This document shows, one piece after another, positions 32,965 to 42,833 of a stretch of 64,000 nucleotides of DNA. The DNA comes from Colwellia demingiae (GTDB lineage Bacteria; Pseudomonadota; Gammaproteobacteria; Enterobacterales; Alteromonadaceae), in assembly GCF_007954275.1 (NCBI RefSeq), contig NZ_VOLT01000005.1, positions 1-64,000 on the forward strand. Reading direction: 5' to 3'. The first letter of the stretch is position 1; every line of letters begins with the position of its first letter. Under the pieces are notes generated by a model that was not told where the DNA came from, made no database searches, and saw nothing but the letters and a program-made list of their open reading frames with translations. The position numbers and the translations under genes were made by a program.

Positions 32965-34016
32965 TAAGTTTTGCTTGGCCCTGGTTATTTGCCCTATTAC
33001 CTCTGCCGCTCATTATCTATTTTTTACCGGCTAAAAAAAGTGCAAACCAACAAAGCGCGCTTATCATGCCGGTACTTATTAATGTATCAAGTACTGTGAT
33101 GAAGGATCAGCAAAAGCGGAAAGCGCCTTTGATTGTTTTAACAACCTGTTGGATTTTATTGATTATCGCTGTAAGTCGCCCTCAATGGCTTGGTGAAGCA
33201 ATTGATATTCCAAGCGAAGGTCGTGAAATGATGATTGCCGTTGATCTTTCCGGCAGCATGGAAATAGAAGACATGAATCTTAATGGTCGCAATGTAAACC
33301 GTTTACAGATGCTAAAGGTGGTACTTGGTGACTTTATAGCGCGTCGTGTGAGTGATCGCCTCGGTTTAATCTTATTTGCCGATGATGCTTACATGCAAAC
33401 GCCGATGACCTTTGATAGAAAAACAGTAAAGCAAATGTTAGATGAGAGTGAGCTCAATCTTGTGGGCAAAAAAACCGCCATTGGCGATGCTATCGCACTC
33501 GCGGTAAAACGTTTTGATGCAAAACAAGAGTCTAACAAGGTTTTATTATTGTTGACCGATGGTCAAAACACTGCAGGAAAAATAACCCCAGAACAAGCCT
33601 TAGAACTAGCGGTTGCTAAAGATATTACTATCTACACCGTAGGTATTGGCGCCGATGTTATGTTGCAAAAATCGATGTGGGGAACACAGCGTATTAATCC
33701 ATCCAGCGATTTAGACGAGCAAAGTTTAGCAAATATTGCTAAGAAAACAGGCGGTCAATATTTTCGTGCCCGAGACAGCCAAAGCATGAGTGAGATTTAT
33801 GGTTTGTTAGATAAGTTAGAGCCGATTAAACAAGAACAACAACAAATGCGACCACTTAGTGCTTTGTTTTATTGGCCACTAGCATTTGCCGCCCTACTTT
33901 GTTTTGTTTACTTACTCAGCTTACATTTCAGCTTTTTATTACCGACTAAAAACGCTAATACAAAAAAGAATACAAGCATGAATAAAGATGGTGTCAGCGC
34001 TATGGGTGGTAAATAA
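32961..34016 (+). CDS. batA: VWA domain membrane protein, BatA-like
   Basis: A 351-residue inner-membrane protein. Helices near residues 5-22 and 55-75 and one at about 305-325 frame a von Willebrand A domain. The metal-ion-dependent adhesion site is complete: AVDLSGSM near residue 95, the threonine in QTPMTF and the aspartate in LLTDGQNT. BatA proteins belong to the Bacteroides aerotolerance-type complex at the membrane; in gammaproteobacteria the role is linked to envelope stress. Its start overlaps the DUF4381 gene. Confidence 0.88.
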   Translation: MISFAWPWLFALLPLPLIIYFLPAKKSANQQSALIMPVLINVSSTVMKDQQKRKAPLIVLTTCWILLIIAVSRPQWLGEAIDIPSEGREMMIAVDLSGSMEIEDMNLNGRNVNRLQMLKVVLGDFIARRVSDRLGLILFADDAYMQTPMTFDRKTVKQMLDESELNLVGKKTAIGDAIALAVKRFDAKQESNKVLLLLTDGQNTAGKITPEQALELAVAKDITIYTVGIGADVMLQKSMWGTQRINPSSDLDEQSLANIAKKTGGQYFRARDSQSMSEIYGLLDKLEPIKQEQQQMRPLSALFYWPLAFAALLCFVYLLSLHFSFLLPTKNANTKKNTSMNKDGVSAMGGK

Positions 34017-34017
34017 T

Positions 34018-36090
34018 ATGTCGGCACAACAAACTAACTTATTCACTGACTTAACTCTATTCGCTAACGACTTCACTTTCGAAGGTATGGTCAATAACTT
34101 CCACTTTATCCGACCTTGGTGGTTATTAGCCTTTTTTGCTTTGTTTTTAATATTGTTTCTTTTAAAGAAAATTCGTTATTACCAATCACCTTGGCAACAT
34201 TTTTTACCTGCTCACTTAGCTAACGCTTTATTAGAAAATTCGCAAAACAAAGGGGCACAAACCACTTCGTCACAACCTCGTTTTTGGTTAAAACCTTTTA
34301 TTATAGGTAGCTGCATTATTATTGCCCTCGCAGGACCTGCTTGGCAAAAATTACCACAACCTGTTTATCAACTAGAACGTGGTGCTGTGCTTATTATGGA
34401 TATGTCTTACTCCATGTACGCAACAGATGTGAAACCCAATAGATTAACCCGTGCTCGCTATAAAGCCATCGATTTACTTAAAAAGATCAACGAGGGTGAT
34501 GTTGGTCTAATTGCCTATGCCGGTGATGCTTTTATTATTAGCCCATTGACGCAAGATATTAAAAACATAGAGTTGCTTTTACCTTCACTGTCACCTGATA
34601 TTATGCCTGTTTATGGTGCTAATGCTTTGGCCGCTCTGACCCTAGCTGATAAAACATTAAAAAATGCCGGTCATGTGAGCGGCGATATTTATTGGTTTAC
34701 TGATGATATTGATAATGAAGAAATGTCAGATATTTATGATTGGGCTAACAACAACGACCATAAAGTAAATATCTTAGGTGTTGGTAGTAAAACTGGAGCA
34801 CCAATAAAACTAAGTAGTGGTAAATTACTCAAAGATAACAAAGGCGCTATCATCATTCCCAAGTTACCTGAAAGTAGATTGGCTGCGATATCTAAGCGCA
34901 GCCGAGGCGTCTATCGCACCATGACAAATGATGACTCGGATATTAAAGCGCTGACCGCTCACTTAAACGCGAGTCTCGATGACAAAATAGACTCACAGTC
35001 ATCAAATAATTCAAATGATCCGCAAAGCGAACACCAAAGTAAGCAAGCAATGCAGGGTGATCAATACCAAGAGCAAGGCCCTTGGTTACTCATCATAATA
35101 TTGCCATTACTCTTAACTTATTTTCGTCGCGGCACCAGTATCTTGGCAATAACTTGGCTTATGCCACTGACTTTGCTGTTCAGCCTCGCAAGTATAAGCC
35201 CTGTCAGCTATGCCGCTTCAGATTCTGAAACAGTAAAATCTAGTGACAAATCTCCTAGTAAGCCTAGCGTAAATAGTGCAAGTCAACTTTGGCAAGATTT
35301 GTGGCAAACATCAGACCAACAAGCACAACAGCACTACCAACAAAAAGACTATCAACAAGCCGCTGAGCAGTTCGAAGACAGCCAATGGCAAGGCAGCGCT
35401 CATTATAAAGCGGGCGATTATGACCAAGCATTACAAGCTTTCAAACAAAGTAATACCGCTCAATCGCTTTATAACCAAGGGAATTCACTAGCACAACTAC
35501 AAAAAATTGATGAGGCGATTGATGCTTATAAAAAAGCACTGGAAAAAGATCCTAAGTTAAATGATGCCAAAGACAATTTAGCAAAATTAGAAGAACTTAA
35601 AAAACAGCAAGAACAATCCCAGAAAGATCAAGAGTCTCAAGATCAATCGGAGGGGGATGACCAAGATAAAAAAGAGAATCAAGACGGTGAAAAGCAATCA
35701 CAAGATGGCCAGCAAGGGAACAAAGAAAATCAGGATGATCCTCAGCCCGGTGAGCAACAGCAAAGTGATTCAGAAAAAGATGGTGAGCAACAAGACGATC
35801 AGCAAGAAAAGCAGTCTCAAGATGCTGAGCAACAAACACAAGAGCAGAAAGAAAAAGCGGAACAAGCTAAGAAAGCCGAAGTTGGGGATGATGAGCAGCA
35901 ACCAAGTGATGAAGAATCACTAGCTCAGCAAGCCAGTGATAGCAAAAAACAAGAAACTGAGCAAAAACATCAACAACTATTAAATAAGGTAACAGACGAC
36001 CCTTATTTATTATTACGAAATAAAATGCGTCTCGAATACCAAAAGCGCCGAAGTGAAGGTTCACCCCAAGGAGTAACCAAAAAGTGGTAA
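34018..36090 (+). CDS. VWA plus TPR protein, BatB/BatC fusion
   Basis: A 690-residue protein. Residues 1-100 hold two membrane helices, about 100-290 a VWA domain (VLIMDMSYSMYATDV for the metal site, WFTDDID for the last loop), a further helix near 350-385, then TPR repeats (about 440-510: SAHYKAGDYDQALQAF, SLYNQGNSLAQLQKIDEAI) and a long Q/E/D/K-rich tail (about 520-660). This joins what are BatB and BatC in other bacteria. The ATG at 34,018 with GGGTGG upstream is preferred to one 10 codons earlier that would overlap batA. The tail looks disordered and repetitive. Confidence 0.85.
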   Translation: MSAQQTNLFTDLTLFANDFTFEGMVNNFHFIRPWWLLAFFALFLILFLLKKIRYYQSPWQHFLPAHLANALLENSQNKGAQTTSSQPRFWLKPFIIGSCIIIALAGPAWQKLPQPVYQLERGAVLIMDMSYSMYATDVKPNRLTRARYKAIDLLKKINEGDVGLIAYAGDAFIISPLTQDIKNIELLLPSLSPDIMPVYGANALAALTLADKTLKNAGHVSGDIYWFTDDIDNEEMSDIYDWANNNDHKVNILGVGSKTGAPIKLSSGKLLKDNKGAIIIPKLPESRLAAISKRSRGVYRTMTNDDSDIKALTAHLNASLDDKIDSQSSNNSNDPQSEHQSKQAMQGDQYQEQGPWLLIIILPLLLTYFRRGTSILAITWLMPLTLLFSLASISPVSYAASDSETVKSSDKSPSKPSVNSASQLWQDLWQTSDQQAQQHYQQKDYQQAAEQFEDSQWQGSAHYKAGDYDQALQAFKQSNTAQSLYNQGNSLAQLQKIDEAIDAYKKALEKDPKLNDAKDNLAKLEELKKQQEQSQKDQESQDQSEGDDQDKKENQDGEKQSQDGQQGNKENQDDPQPGEQQQSDSEKDGEQQDDQQEKQSQDAEQQTQEQKEKAEQAKKAEVGDDEQQPSDEESLAQQASDSKKQETEQKHQQLLNKVTDDPYLLLRNKMRLEYQKRRSEGSPQGVTKKW

Positions 36091-37904
36091 CAAATTTTTC
36101 AAAACAGGTAACAGCTAACGGGCCGTTTTATTTCCTGCAAAGCCTTATGCTATTTATCTTGATTATGACTACATTCTTGTTCAGCAATAACGCCTTCGCT
36201 TTATCAAAAGTTACAGCTGTTGTTGATAAAAATCCCGCGATGATTAATGAGTCGATACTTTTAACGGTCACTGCTGATGACGATGTAAGTCGTAATGCTT
36301 TAGATACCACTCCATTACTGCGTGATTTTATTGTCGGACAAACATCGGTTAGTTCGCAAACTAGTATGATCAATTTTAAAACGAGTCGAGTTACTAAGTG
36401 GCAAGTCGTTTTAATAGCTCGCAGCGCGGGGCAATTCATTATTCCTGCTCTTACTATTGAAAACCAACAAAGTGAGCCGGTTGAACTGACGGTTATCGCA
36501 GCCAAGGATACCGGCAGCAACACACAAACTGATATTTTTGTTACCAGTGAATTATCCAGTAATGAAGTTTACGTGCAGCAACTATTAACCTTATCAATAA
36601 AGTTACACTTTGCCGTTGATCTTAAAAGTGGCAACTTAACTGAGCCAAGCTTAACAGACGCTACCATCGAGAAGATAGGCCAAGATAAACAATCAGATAA
36701 CATTATCAACGGCAAGCGTTACCGTGTAATTGAACAAACTTATGCCATAACCCCAGAACAAAGTGGCGAATTTAGCCTAAAAGCACCGCTATTTTCCGGT
36801 GAAATACTCCAAGCATCTAAACGACGTTCGAGTTTTTTAAGTTTTGCCCAAACTAAACCGGTTAGTATTTTAGGTGAAGCACAAAATATTGTTGTTTTAC
36901 CTATACCATCGAACTATCCAAACAATGCTCAATGGTTACCTACTGACATACTTACTCTGCATCAAGAGTGGCCAACGGGAAATGACCAATTTACTGTTGG
37001 TGAACCAATTACGCGCACTATAACTCTAACAGCTGCGGGCCTTTCAAAAGCACAGTTGCCAAAGCTTGAAATGCAAAGTAGCCGAGGTTTAAAAATTTAC
37101 CCTGACCAAGCTGAGTTAAATGCCAACCTAAGAAATGATCGATTGGTCAGCCAAAAAGTACAAAACTTTGCTCTTGTGCCAAGTACTGCTGGAGACTTTT
37201 TATTACCAGCAATGAGTATTACTTGGTTTAACACCATTACCAATAAAATTGAAGTAGCCACCCTGCCCTCAAAAACTATAACGGTTCAAGCTGCAGAAGG
37301 CTCTATTTCGGATAGTTCACCGAATAATTTCAATGGTACTGCCAATAAAATTGATAGCTCGACGAGTCATTCTGCTAATAGTTCTGAGCATTTATCAGCC
37401 CAGCCACCTGCTGTTGCCACTGAGGTACTCGTTCAAGATAAACGTCTACAATGGTTATTTCTTAGCTTATGGTTATTAACAAGTTTGGCCTGGCTGATTC
37501 AATTCTTTTATTTTAATAAAAATAATCCGATGAACACCAAACATCAATCTGATAATGCAAAAAATGTTGTTACTTCGGGTAATCACTACCTTGCACTTTT
37601 AGCTGCCTGTAAAAAAAATAACGCTGAACAAGCGTTGAATTTAATTTTGCCTTGGTTGAGACAATTATTAACCGTTAATAATTCAGGATTAGAAATAAAT
37701 AACATTGCTCAAGCTCAAGCAATTGTTCAAGATCAAAACTTTGCCACTGCACTTAATGACCTACAGCAACACCTTTATGGAAAAAGCGCGATCAATGGAG
37801 CCCCCTCTTGGCAAGGTTTGGCATTGCTAACGGCCATTCAAATGGTTCATCAGCAACAGAGTGAAAAAGTAAATAAACATCAGTTATTACCTCTTAATCC
37901 ATAA
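36084..37904 (+). CDS. batD: BatD-like protein
   Basis: A 606-residue protein with an N-terminal signal or membrane anchor (about 14-34), several immunoglobulin-like beta domains in the periplasm (VTAVVDKNPAMINESILLTV starts the first; SNEVYVQQLLTLSIKLHF the next), a membrane helix near 448-466 and a C-terminal cytoplasmic helical domain. This is the BatD (oxygen tolerance) layout. The GTG start at 36,084 overlaps the stop of the previous gene and is preceded by AAGGAG. It ends the Bat operon. Confidence 0.88.
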   Translation: MVTNFSKQVTANGPFYFLQSLMLFILIMTTFLFSNNAFALSKVTAVVDKNPAMINESILLTVTADDDVSRNALDTTPLLRDFIVGQTSVSSQTSMINFKTSRVTKWQVVLIARSAGQFIIPALTIENQQSEPVELTVIAAKDTGSNTQTDIFVTSELSSNEVYVQQLLTLSIKLHFAVDLKSGNLTEPSLTDATIEKIGQDKQSDNIINGKRYRVIEQTYAITPEQSGEFSLKAPLFSGEILQASKRRSSFLSFAQTKPVSILGEAQNIVVLPIPSNYPNNAQWLPTDILTLHQEWPTGNDQFTVGEPITRTITLTAAGLSKAQLPKLEMQSSRGLKIYPDQAELNANLRNDRLVSQKVQNFALVPSTAGDFLLPAMSITWFNTITNKIEVATLPSKTITVQAAEGSISDSSPNNFNGTANKIDSSTSHSANSSEHLSAQPPAVATEVLVQDKRLQWLFLSLWLLTSLAWLIQFFYFNKNNPMNTKHQSDNAKNVVTSGNHYLALLAACKKNNAEQALNLILPWLRQLLTVNNSGLEINNIAQAQAIVQDQNFATALNDLQQHLYGKSAINGAPSWQGLALLTAIQMVHQQQSEKVNKHQLLPLNP

Positions 37905-38043
37905 AAGATTAAGTCTTGCCTATACTCTATTAAGTTACTTGGTTGATTGTTCATCAAGTGGCTTGATAACTTATATGATAAATATTTACTAAATAATCAC
38001 TACTCTTTGAAATAATCTTCACCCTACTAGGGTCTATAAACAT

Positions 38044-38559
38044 ATGATGACAAAACAAGTTAGATATGAGGCGCTAGTAAAGGCGCTACACGGTGATTTA
38101 TATCGCTATGCCTATTGGCTATGCCACGAAAAACAAGTGGCTGAAGATTTGGTGCAAGAAACATTTTTACGAGCTTGGCGTGCCCTTGATTCGCTTAAAG
38201 ATGAAAAAGCAGCCAAGTCATGGTTAATCACTATTTTACGACGAGAGAATGCTAGACGTTTCGAGAGAAAACGTTTTGACATGAGCGAATATGAAGAGGC
38301 AAGCATAACCGATACTAAATCAGTGACCACAGAGCAAGAGCTTGAAAATCACTGGTTAAGGGAAAAAATTTCGCAATTGCCCCCTGAATATTCTGAACCG
38401 TTAATTTTACAAGTATTAGGTGGCTTTAGCGGAGAAGATATTGCCGCTATGTTAGATCTAAATAAAAATACGGTAATGACACGTTTATTTAGAGCAAGAA
38501 ACCAGCTTAAAGAAGCTTTAGAAGCAGAGCCAGTAAAACGAGGTATGTACAATGGATGA
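38044..38559 (+). CDS. ECF-type RNA polymerase sigma factor
   Basis: A 171-residue sigma-70 family factor with regions 2 and 4 only. Region 2 (about 15-85) holds AEDLVQETFLRAWRALDSLKDE, the -10 recognition segment; region 4 (about 110-160) holds LPPEYSEPLILQVLGGFSGEDIAAMLDLNKNTVMTRLFRAR-type sequence with its helix-turn-helix. The last codons overlap the next gene by 8 bases. With the DUF3379 protein next to it, it should be held inactive at the membrane until a signal; the regulon is unknown. Confidence 0.9.
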   Translation: MMTKQVRYEALVKALHGDLYRYAYWLCHEKQVAEDLVQETFLRAWRALDSLKDEKAAKSWLITILRRENARRFERKRFDMSEYEEASITDTKSVTTEQELENHWLREKISQLPPEYSEPLILQVLGGFSGEDIAAMLDLNKNTVMTRLFRARNQLKEALEAEPVKRGMYNG

Positions 38560-39265
38560 TTTGCAGTTTAGACGCGCTATATATGCCGATCCCAACAATC
38601 AGGATGCTGACGCTATATTGGCGCAGGAACAAGATCCAAGCAAAAAACAATTTGCCCAAGAGATTTGTCAATTAGATGAAAAAATTAAGCAGGCATTACA
38701 AATTCCTGTGCCTGATGATTTAGTCGATAAATTGATTTTGCGACAAACGTTAGCAACTCACCAAGTGCAAAAGCGTAAGACTCGCGTGCACCTCGCATTA
38801 GCAGCCTCTGTTGCTATTGTTGGTGGTTTAGTGCTTAACTTTATGCAGTTTTCGAGTGCTTATCACGACCTAGGTGATTATGCGTTAGCCCATGTTTATC
38901 ATGAGCAAGGGAATATTGCCAACAACGCCAGTACCCAAGTAACGTTAGCGTCATTAAACCAGAAGATGGCGGCTTTTGATGGTAACTTTAGCCAATCTTT
39001 AGGAAAATTATTGTGGGCTGATTACTGTCGATTTGATGGTATGAAGAGTTTGCATTTAGTTTACCAAGGTAAAACCAGCCCTGTTACTGTCTTTATTGTT
39101 CCAAAAAATGAACAGTTAAGCTTTACTGATGCTTTTAACGATAAAGATCTCTTCGGTAGTTCTCTTGAGTTTAATCGCAGTAATATTATTGTTGTCGGAG
39201 ATAAGAATGAGTCTTTAGGACAATGGCAACAAAGTATTAGTGACACTGTGTCTTGGTCTATATAG
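38552..39265 (+). CDS. DUF3379 membrane protein, probable anti-sigma factor
   Basis: A 237-residue protein with a cytoplasmic N-terminal part (about 1-80: FRRAIYADPNNQDADAI and LIL RQTLATHQVQKRK), one membrane helix (about 82-104) and a periplasmic C-terminal domain ending WQQSISDTVSWSI. DUF3379 proteins are regularly encoded after an ECF sigma gene in alteromonads and vibrios, and the 8-base overlap implies coupled translation. The anti-sigma function is inferred from arrangement and topology, not shown. Confidence 0.85.
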   Translation: MDDLQFRRAIYADPNNQDADAILAQEQDPSKKQFAQEICQLDEKIKQALQIPVPDDLVDKLILRQTLATHQVQKRKTRVHLALAASVAIVGGLVLNFMQFSSAYHDLGDYALAHVYHEQGNIANNASTQVTLASLNQKMAAFDGNFSQSLGKLLWADYCRFDGMKSLHLVYQGKTSPVTVFIVPKNEQLSFTDAFNDKDLFGSSLEFNRSNIIVVGDKNESLGQWQQSISDTVSWSI

Positions 39266-39298
39266 ATATATTACGCTTAAGGTTCATCACCTAGTCGT

Positions 39299-39331
39299 AT
39301 TAGATATTAGATATTAGATATTAGATATTAG
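39299..39331. repeat. 7-base tandem repeat (ATTAGAT)n
   Basis: The unit ATTAGAT occurs nearly five times in a row in the gap after the DUF3379 gene, directly before a terminator. It is AT-rich and short enough to vary by slippage. No coding effect. Confidence 0.85.
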
Positions 39332-39360
39332 GGCTTAGTAAACACCTTGTTAACGCATTA

Positions 39361-39396
39361 AAAAAGCCCTGACAGTGACTGTCAGGGCTTTTTTAT
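39361..39396. terminator. Rho-independent terminator, bidirectional
   Basis: AGCCCTGACAG and CTGTCAGGGCT form a perfect stem around the loop TGA, with six A before and six T after. It lies between the convergent DUF3379 and S9 peptidase genes and can serve both. Confidence 0.92.
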
Positions 39397-39460
39397 TTTA
39401 GAGCTTGATAAACACTTACCCTACCTTCTAATACCGAGTAAGTATTAAAACCTATCGAAA

Positions 39461-41920
39461 TTATAAGGTGTTCTCAAATAATTTATAAATACGACGATAT
39501 TCATTTAACCAAGAGCTCGGCTGTACAAAACCATGCGGTTCTACCGGGTAAATAGCCGTTTCGAAGTCTTGTTTTTCAAGTTCAATTAAACGTTGTACAA
39601 GGCGAACGGTATCTTCAAAAAACACATTATCATCAACCATTGGCGCATTGATTAACAACGGTTTTTTCAGTCCTTCTGCAAAATAAATAGGCGAACTGCG
39701 TTCATAAGCAATAGCATCGTCTTCAGGTGTATTTAAAATATTAGAAGTATACCCATGGTTATAATATGCCCAATCAGAGACTAAACGTATCGCTGAGCCA
39801 GAAGCAAACAAATCAGGGTCGGTAAACATCGACATTAGCGTTAAGAAACCGCCGTAAGAACCACCGTAAGTACCAACACGTTTTGCATCAACATTAGCAT
39901 TTTCAATTAGCCAGTTAACACCATCACGCATATCTTCTACTTCTGGTTTACCCATGTGACGGTAAATAGCGGTACGCCACTCTCGTCCGTAACCCGCAGA
40001 TGCTCGATAATCCATATCAATAACAACATAACCTTGTTGTACCAACATAGAGTGGAACATAAATTCTCTAAAATACCCAGACCATCCCAAGTGAGAGTTT
40101 TGTAGGTAACCTGCACCATGAGTAAACATTACCGCTCGATTTTTTTCTAAAGTATTATCAAAATTTGTAGGGAAATATACTTTTGAGTAAATCGGTTCTT
40201 TTTGTTTACTTGACGCAATTGCGATAACTGATGGAGCAACCCAAGGCATCGCTAAAAACTGCTTAGATACTGTGTGAGTAATTCGTTGTGCTGCATCACC
40301 CACTTGTAAGCTTTGTACATAAAGCTCTGGCGGCATTGTTACCGTAGAATGTTCAATTAACAGTTTCGATTCATCAGGGCTCAAGGTGTAATTATTTTTA
40401 CCCCCTAAATTAGTCAATGCAGTTAATTTTTTAGCCAAGTTGACTTGATATACTTCATAAATACCTGGGTGTTTTTTATTTGCTTTAAAGATAAATCGTT
40501 GACTATCAATAGTTGGCGTAACACTGCTTACTTCAAACTTACCAGACGTTAGCTTAACTGCCTTCGAGTTTAGGCCTTTATAATATAAGTGAGAATAACC
40601 TGACTCTTCAGATAAGTAATAAAGGCTTGCTTTATTGCTAGCGTTTAACCAACCAAATTCATTAAAGCTCCTGTTAATCCAAGCATCATCATGAAGTTTA
40701 TGTTGGGTAACGAGTTCATTTTTATCAAAATCAACCGTTGTTAGCCAGCGGGTTTTGTTATCCCAAGCTTCTAACATTAAGGCTAGGTGTTGACCATCGC
40801 TACTCCACTTAACGGGGTTATGCATCTGAAGTAGGTGAATATTTCGTGCTTTTTTCTCTGATTTGTATGTCTTACCTTCACGAGCAAAATTTTCAGACTT
40901 AACGCTAGCTAAAACATCATCATCAAAGCCTGGTAGGCTGTCATAGCTTAATGTTTGTTGTTTGCCTGTTGCTAAATCAATCAGGAACAATTGTTCTTGG
41001 TATTGTCTATTATTGGCAACGCGAGCACGGACTTTTTCAGCCGCAATCACACCATCTTTAGTAATGTAATTAGGCATAATATCTGTTTTATTACGACTAG
41101 ATTTTGCTGACGAGATACCCACCAATATCTTATCGCCTGCTGGAGATAAACTTGCGTGCGCTACTCTATTGCCTTTACCAAAATAAAACTTACTATCATT
41201 AACAACTTTGTTTTCAATAGCTAACCGTTCTTTTTGTGTTTGCTTTAACTTGTTGTTGCGTTGTTGCAAAGCAATGTAGTCAATTAACTTATGCTGCTCT
41301 TTTGCTAAGTAACTTTTGGGAGCAACAATACCAGCAGGTTTTGCTGACATTTTTAAATTGGCCAACTCTTTAATTTGACCCGTTTGGAAATTATGAGCAT
41401 AAAAAATATTACCTACTTGGTAAGCTATATCACCATTATTCAAAAAGAGTGCATTACGTTCAGAATTTGAGGTAAAGGTAAGCTGTTTTACCGCATTATT
41501 AACCAGCGTTTTTACAAAAACATCACCATTGAAAGTGTAGACTTTATGAGTGCGCGTTTTATTCAGCACTCCATTTTGAGAGGCAACGGTATGTTTGCTT
41601 GATAAATTGACTAGTGAAACTTCGTTATTATTTAACAAGTTTACTGTATACAAATCACGTAGAGGGTTACCCAGTTGCTTCTGCTGATAATAAATATTGC
41701 TACTATTATCTCCCCAATACCAAGATTCTGGCGCACGACCAAACCAATCTGGGTCTGCCATTATCTGCTCTAAAGTTATGATATTTGTTGCTTGTGCGTT
41801 GGTTGCAACAGCGCCTTGAATTTTATCTGGCACACTGGTATTTAGCTGCTCATTAAGCTGAGTATTACTACAAGCGGCTAATGAAAAACTAAGTGCTGCG
41901 GCAATAAATTGTATTTTCAT
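39461..41920 (-). CDS. S9 family peptidase (prolyl oligopeptidase type), lipoprotein
   Basis: An 819-residue protein with a lipoprotein signal (FSLAAC, cysteine at residue 17). The N-terminal two thirds form a beta-propeller as in DPP4-like enzymes; the C-terminal alpha/beta hydrolase carries the serine in GTYGGSYGGFLTLMS, the aspartate in MVDDNVFFEDTV and the histidine in YPVEPHGF. This is the complete triad of an S9 serine peptidase, probably cleaving after proline or acylated ends of peptides in the periplasm. A hairpin of ATACCAAT repeats lies 60 bases upstream. Confidence 0.9.
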   Translation of the reverse strand: MKIQFIAAALSFSLAACSNTQLNEQLNTSVPDKIQGAVATNAQATNIITLEQIMADPDWFGRAPESWYWGDNSSNIYYQQKQLGNPLRDLYTVNLLNNNEVSLVNLSSKHTVASQNGVLNKTRTHKVYTFNGDVFVKTLVNNAVKQLTFTSNSERNALFLNNGDIAYQVGNIFYAHNFQTGQIKELANLKMSAKPAGIVAPKSYLAKEQHKLIDYIALQQRNNKLKQTQKERLAIENKVVNDSKFYFGKGNRVAHASLSPAGDKILVGISSAKSSRNKTDIMPNYITKDGVIAAEKVRARVANNRQYQEQLFLIDLATGKQQTLSYDSLPGFDDDVLASVKSENFAREGKTYKSEKKARNIHLLQMHNPVKWSSDGQHLALMLEAWDNKTRWLTTVDFDKNELVTQHKLHDDAWINRSFNEFGWLNASNKASLYYLSEESGYSHLYYKGLNSKAVKLTSGKFEVSSVTPTIDSQRFIFKANKKHPGIYEVYQVNLAKKLTALTNLGGKNNYTLSPDESKLLIEHSTVTMPPELYVQSLQVGDAAQRITHTVSKQFLAMPWVAPSVIAIASSKQKEPIYSKVYFPTNFDNTLEKNRAVMFTHGAGYLQNSHLGWSGYFREFMFHSMLVQQGYVVIDMDYRASAGYGREWRTAIYRHMGKPEVEDMRDGVNWLIENANVDAKRVGTYGGSYGGFLTLMSMFTDPDLFASGSAIRLVSDWAYYNHGYTSNILNTPEDDAIAYERSSPIYFAEGLKKPLLINAPMVDDNVFFEDTVRLVQRLIELEKQDFETAIYPVEPHGFVQPSSWLNEYRRIYKLFENTL

Positions 41921-41978
41921 AAAATAAATTCTTTTGTTGAGTTCTTTTGTTAAAAAATGAATGAGAAGACGCTAAGTT

Positions 41979-41997
41979 ATACCAATGAGATTGGTAT
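41979..41997. repeat. Short inverted repeat ATACCAAT / ATTGGTAT
   Basis: ATACCAAT and ATTGGTAT are perfect complements with a GAG loop, in the 228-base gap between the S9 peptidase and ychJ-like genes. A longer relative of this palindrome occurs at 48,417-48,475. The rest of the gap shows nothing else. Confidence 0.55.
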
Positions 41998-42148
41998 TAA
42001 TCACTAATACTGGCGACCATTGAGGATATAATTAACCCGACATCCTAATCGAAAAAATCAGCAAAGGGTAAAAGAAAACGACCAATAGCGCTTTATCTGC
42101 GTTAAAATATAAGGGTTTACACATATTATCATCATTGGACATATTGTT

Positions 42149-42628
42149 ATGCTTTGCCCTTGCGGTTCGTCGTTACCATTTAATGCTTGTTGCCAACTTT
42201 ATATTACACAACAAGTGCCCCCTAGCAGCCCTGAACAATTAATGCGCTCACGCTTTAGTGCCTATGCAACAAAAAATGGCCAATATATTTTTGATACTTA
42301 TGCTGCCTCCCAACGATTGAAGCAGTCTGTCACTGAGATTCAAACGTGGGCGGATGAATGTAGTTGGTTGGCATTAAAAATACATGAAAGCGATGAGACC
42401 ACCGTAGAATTTTCGGCTTATTACGTGGTTGATAATATCTTGTGTGAATTACGTGAAAAATCAAACTTCACTATTGAACAAGGTCAGTGGCGCTATATTG
42501 ATGGCAATATCACCGTTCACAATGAGATTGTAACGATTAAACGTAATGAAGTTTGTCCATGCAACAAGTATCCAATGGCATGGTCAGCAAGAAAAGGGAA
42601 AAAATTTAAACATTGCTGTGCTAAATAG
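42149..42628 (+). CDS. ychJ: YchJ-family protein with SEC-C motifs
   Basis: A 159-residue cytoplasmic protein of the YchJ/UPF0225 family. The N-terminus has the SEC-C zinc motif MLCPCGSSLPFNACCQLYI, and a second one closes the protein (VCPCNKYPMAWSARKG then KKFKHCCAK). Between them is the family's NTF2-like domain with PEQLMRSRFSAYATKNGQYI. The biochemical role is not known. Alone on its strand. Confidence 0.92.
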   Translation: MLCPCGSSLPFNACCQLYITQQVPPSSPEQLMRSRFSAYATKNGQYIFDTYAASQRLKQSVTEIQTWADECSWLALKIHESDETTVEFSAYYVVDNILCELREKSNFTIEQGQWRYIDGNITVHNEIVTIKRNEVCPCNKYPMAWSARKGKKFKHCCAK

Positions 42629-42644
42629 ACGGGGATTAAAAGTA

Positions 42645-42821
42645 TATACCTGTTCCACTTGAAGATGCAGAATTCAGCTGGAATTATAAATGCCTTTAGG
42701 TAAGGCATTGATTGAAGATAATAGTTATTCTATTGTCGAAATCAATAACGCAGCATAAAGCGTTTATAAACCAGCCCTTTGGGGAGACCTGAAACGAGCA
42801 TCTTCAAGTGGAGCGGGTATA
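42645..42821. mobile_element. MITE-like element, shorter relative
   Basis: A 177-base element bounded by TATACC and GGGTATA, with terminal inverted repeats TCCACTTGAAGATGC at both ends. It shares the inner blocks AATTCAGCTGGAATTA, GTAAGGCATTGATT, AACGCAGCATAAAGCGTTTA-like sequence and CCAGCCC with the elements at 11,476 and 17,750, but lacks about 85 bases of their far part. It lies between the stops of the convergent ychJ-like and VC2046-like genes and may act there as a transcription end. Confidence 0.7.
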
Positions 42822-42833
42822 TATAGCGTTTAT

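Noticed and set aside
39299..39331. CRISPR-like array
   Set aside because: The repeat unit is only seven bases and has no spacers; it is a simple tandem repeat.
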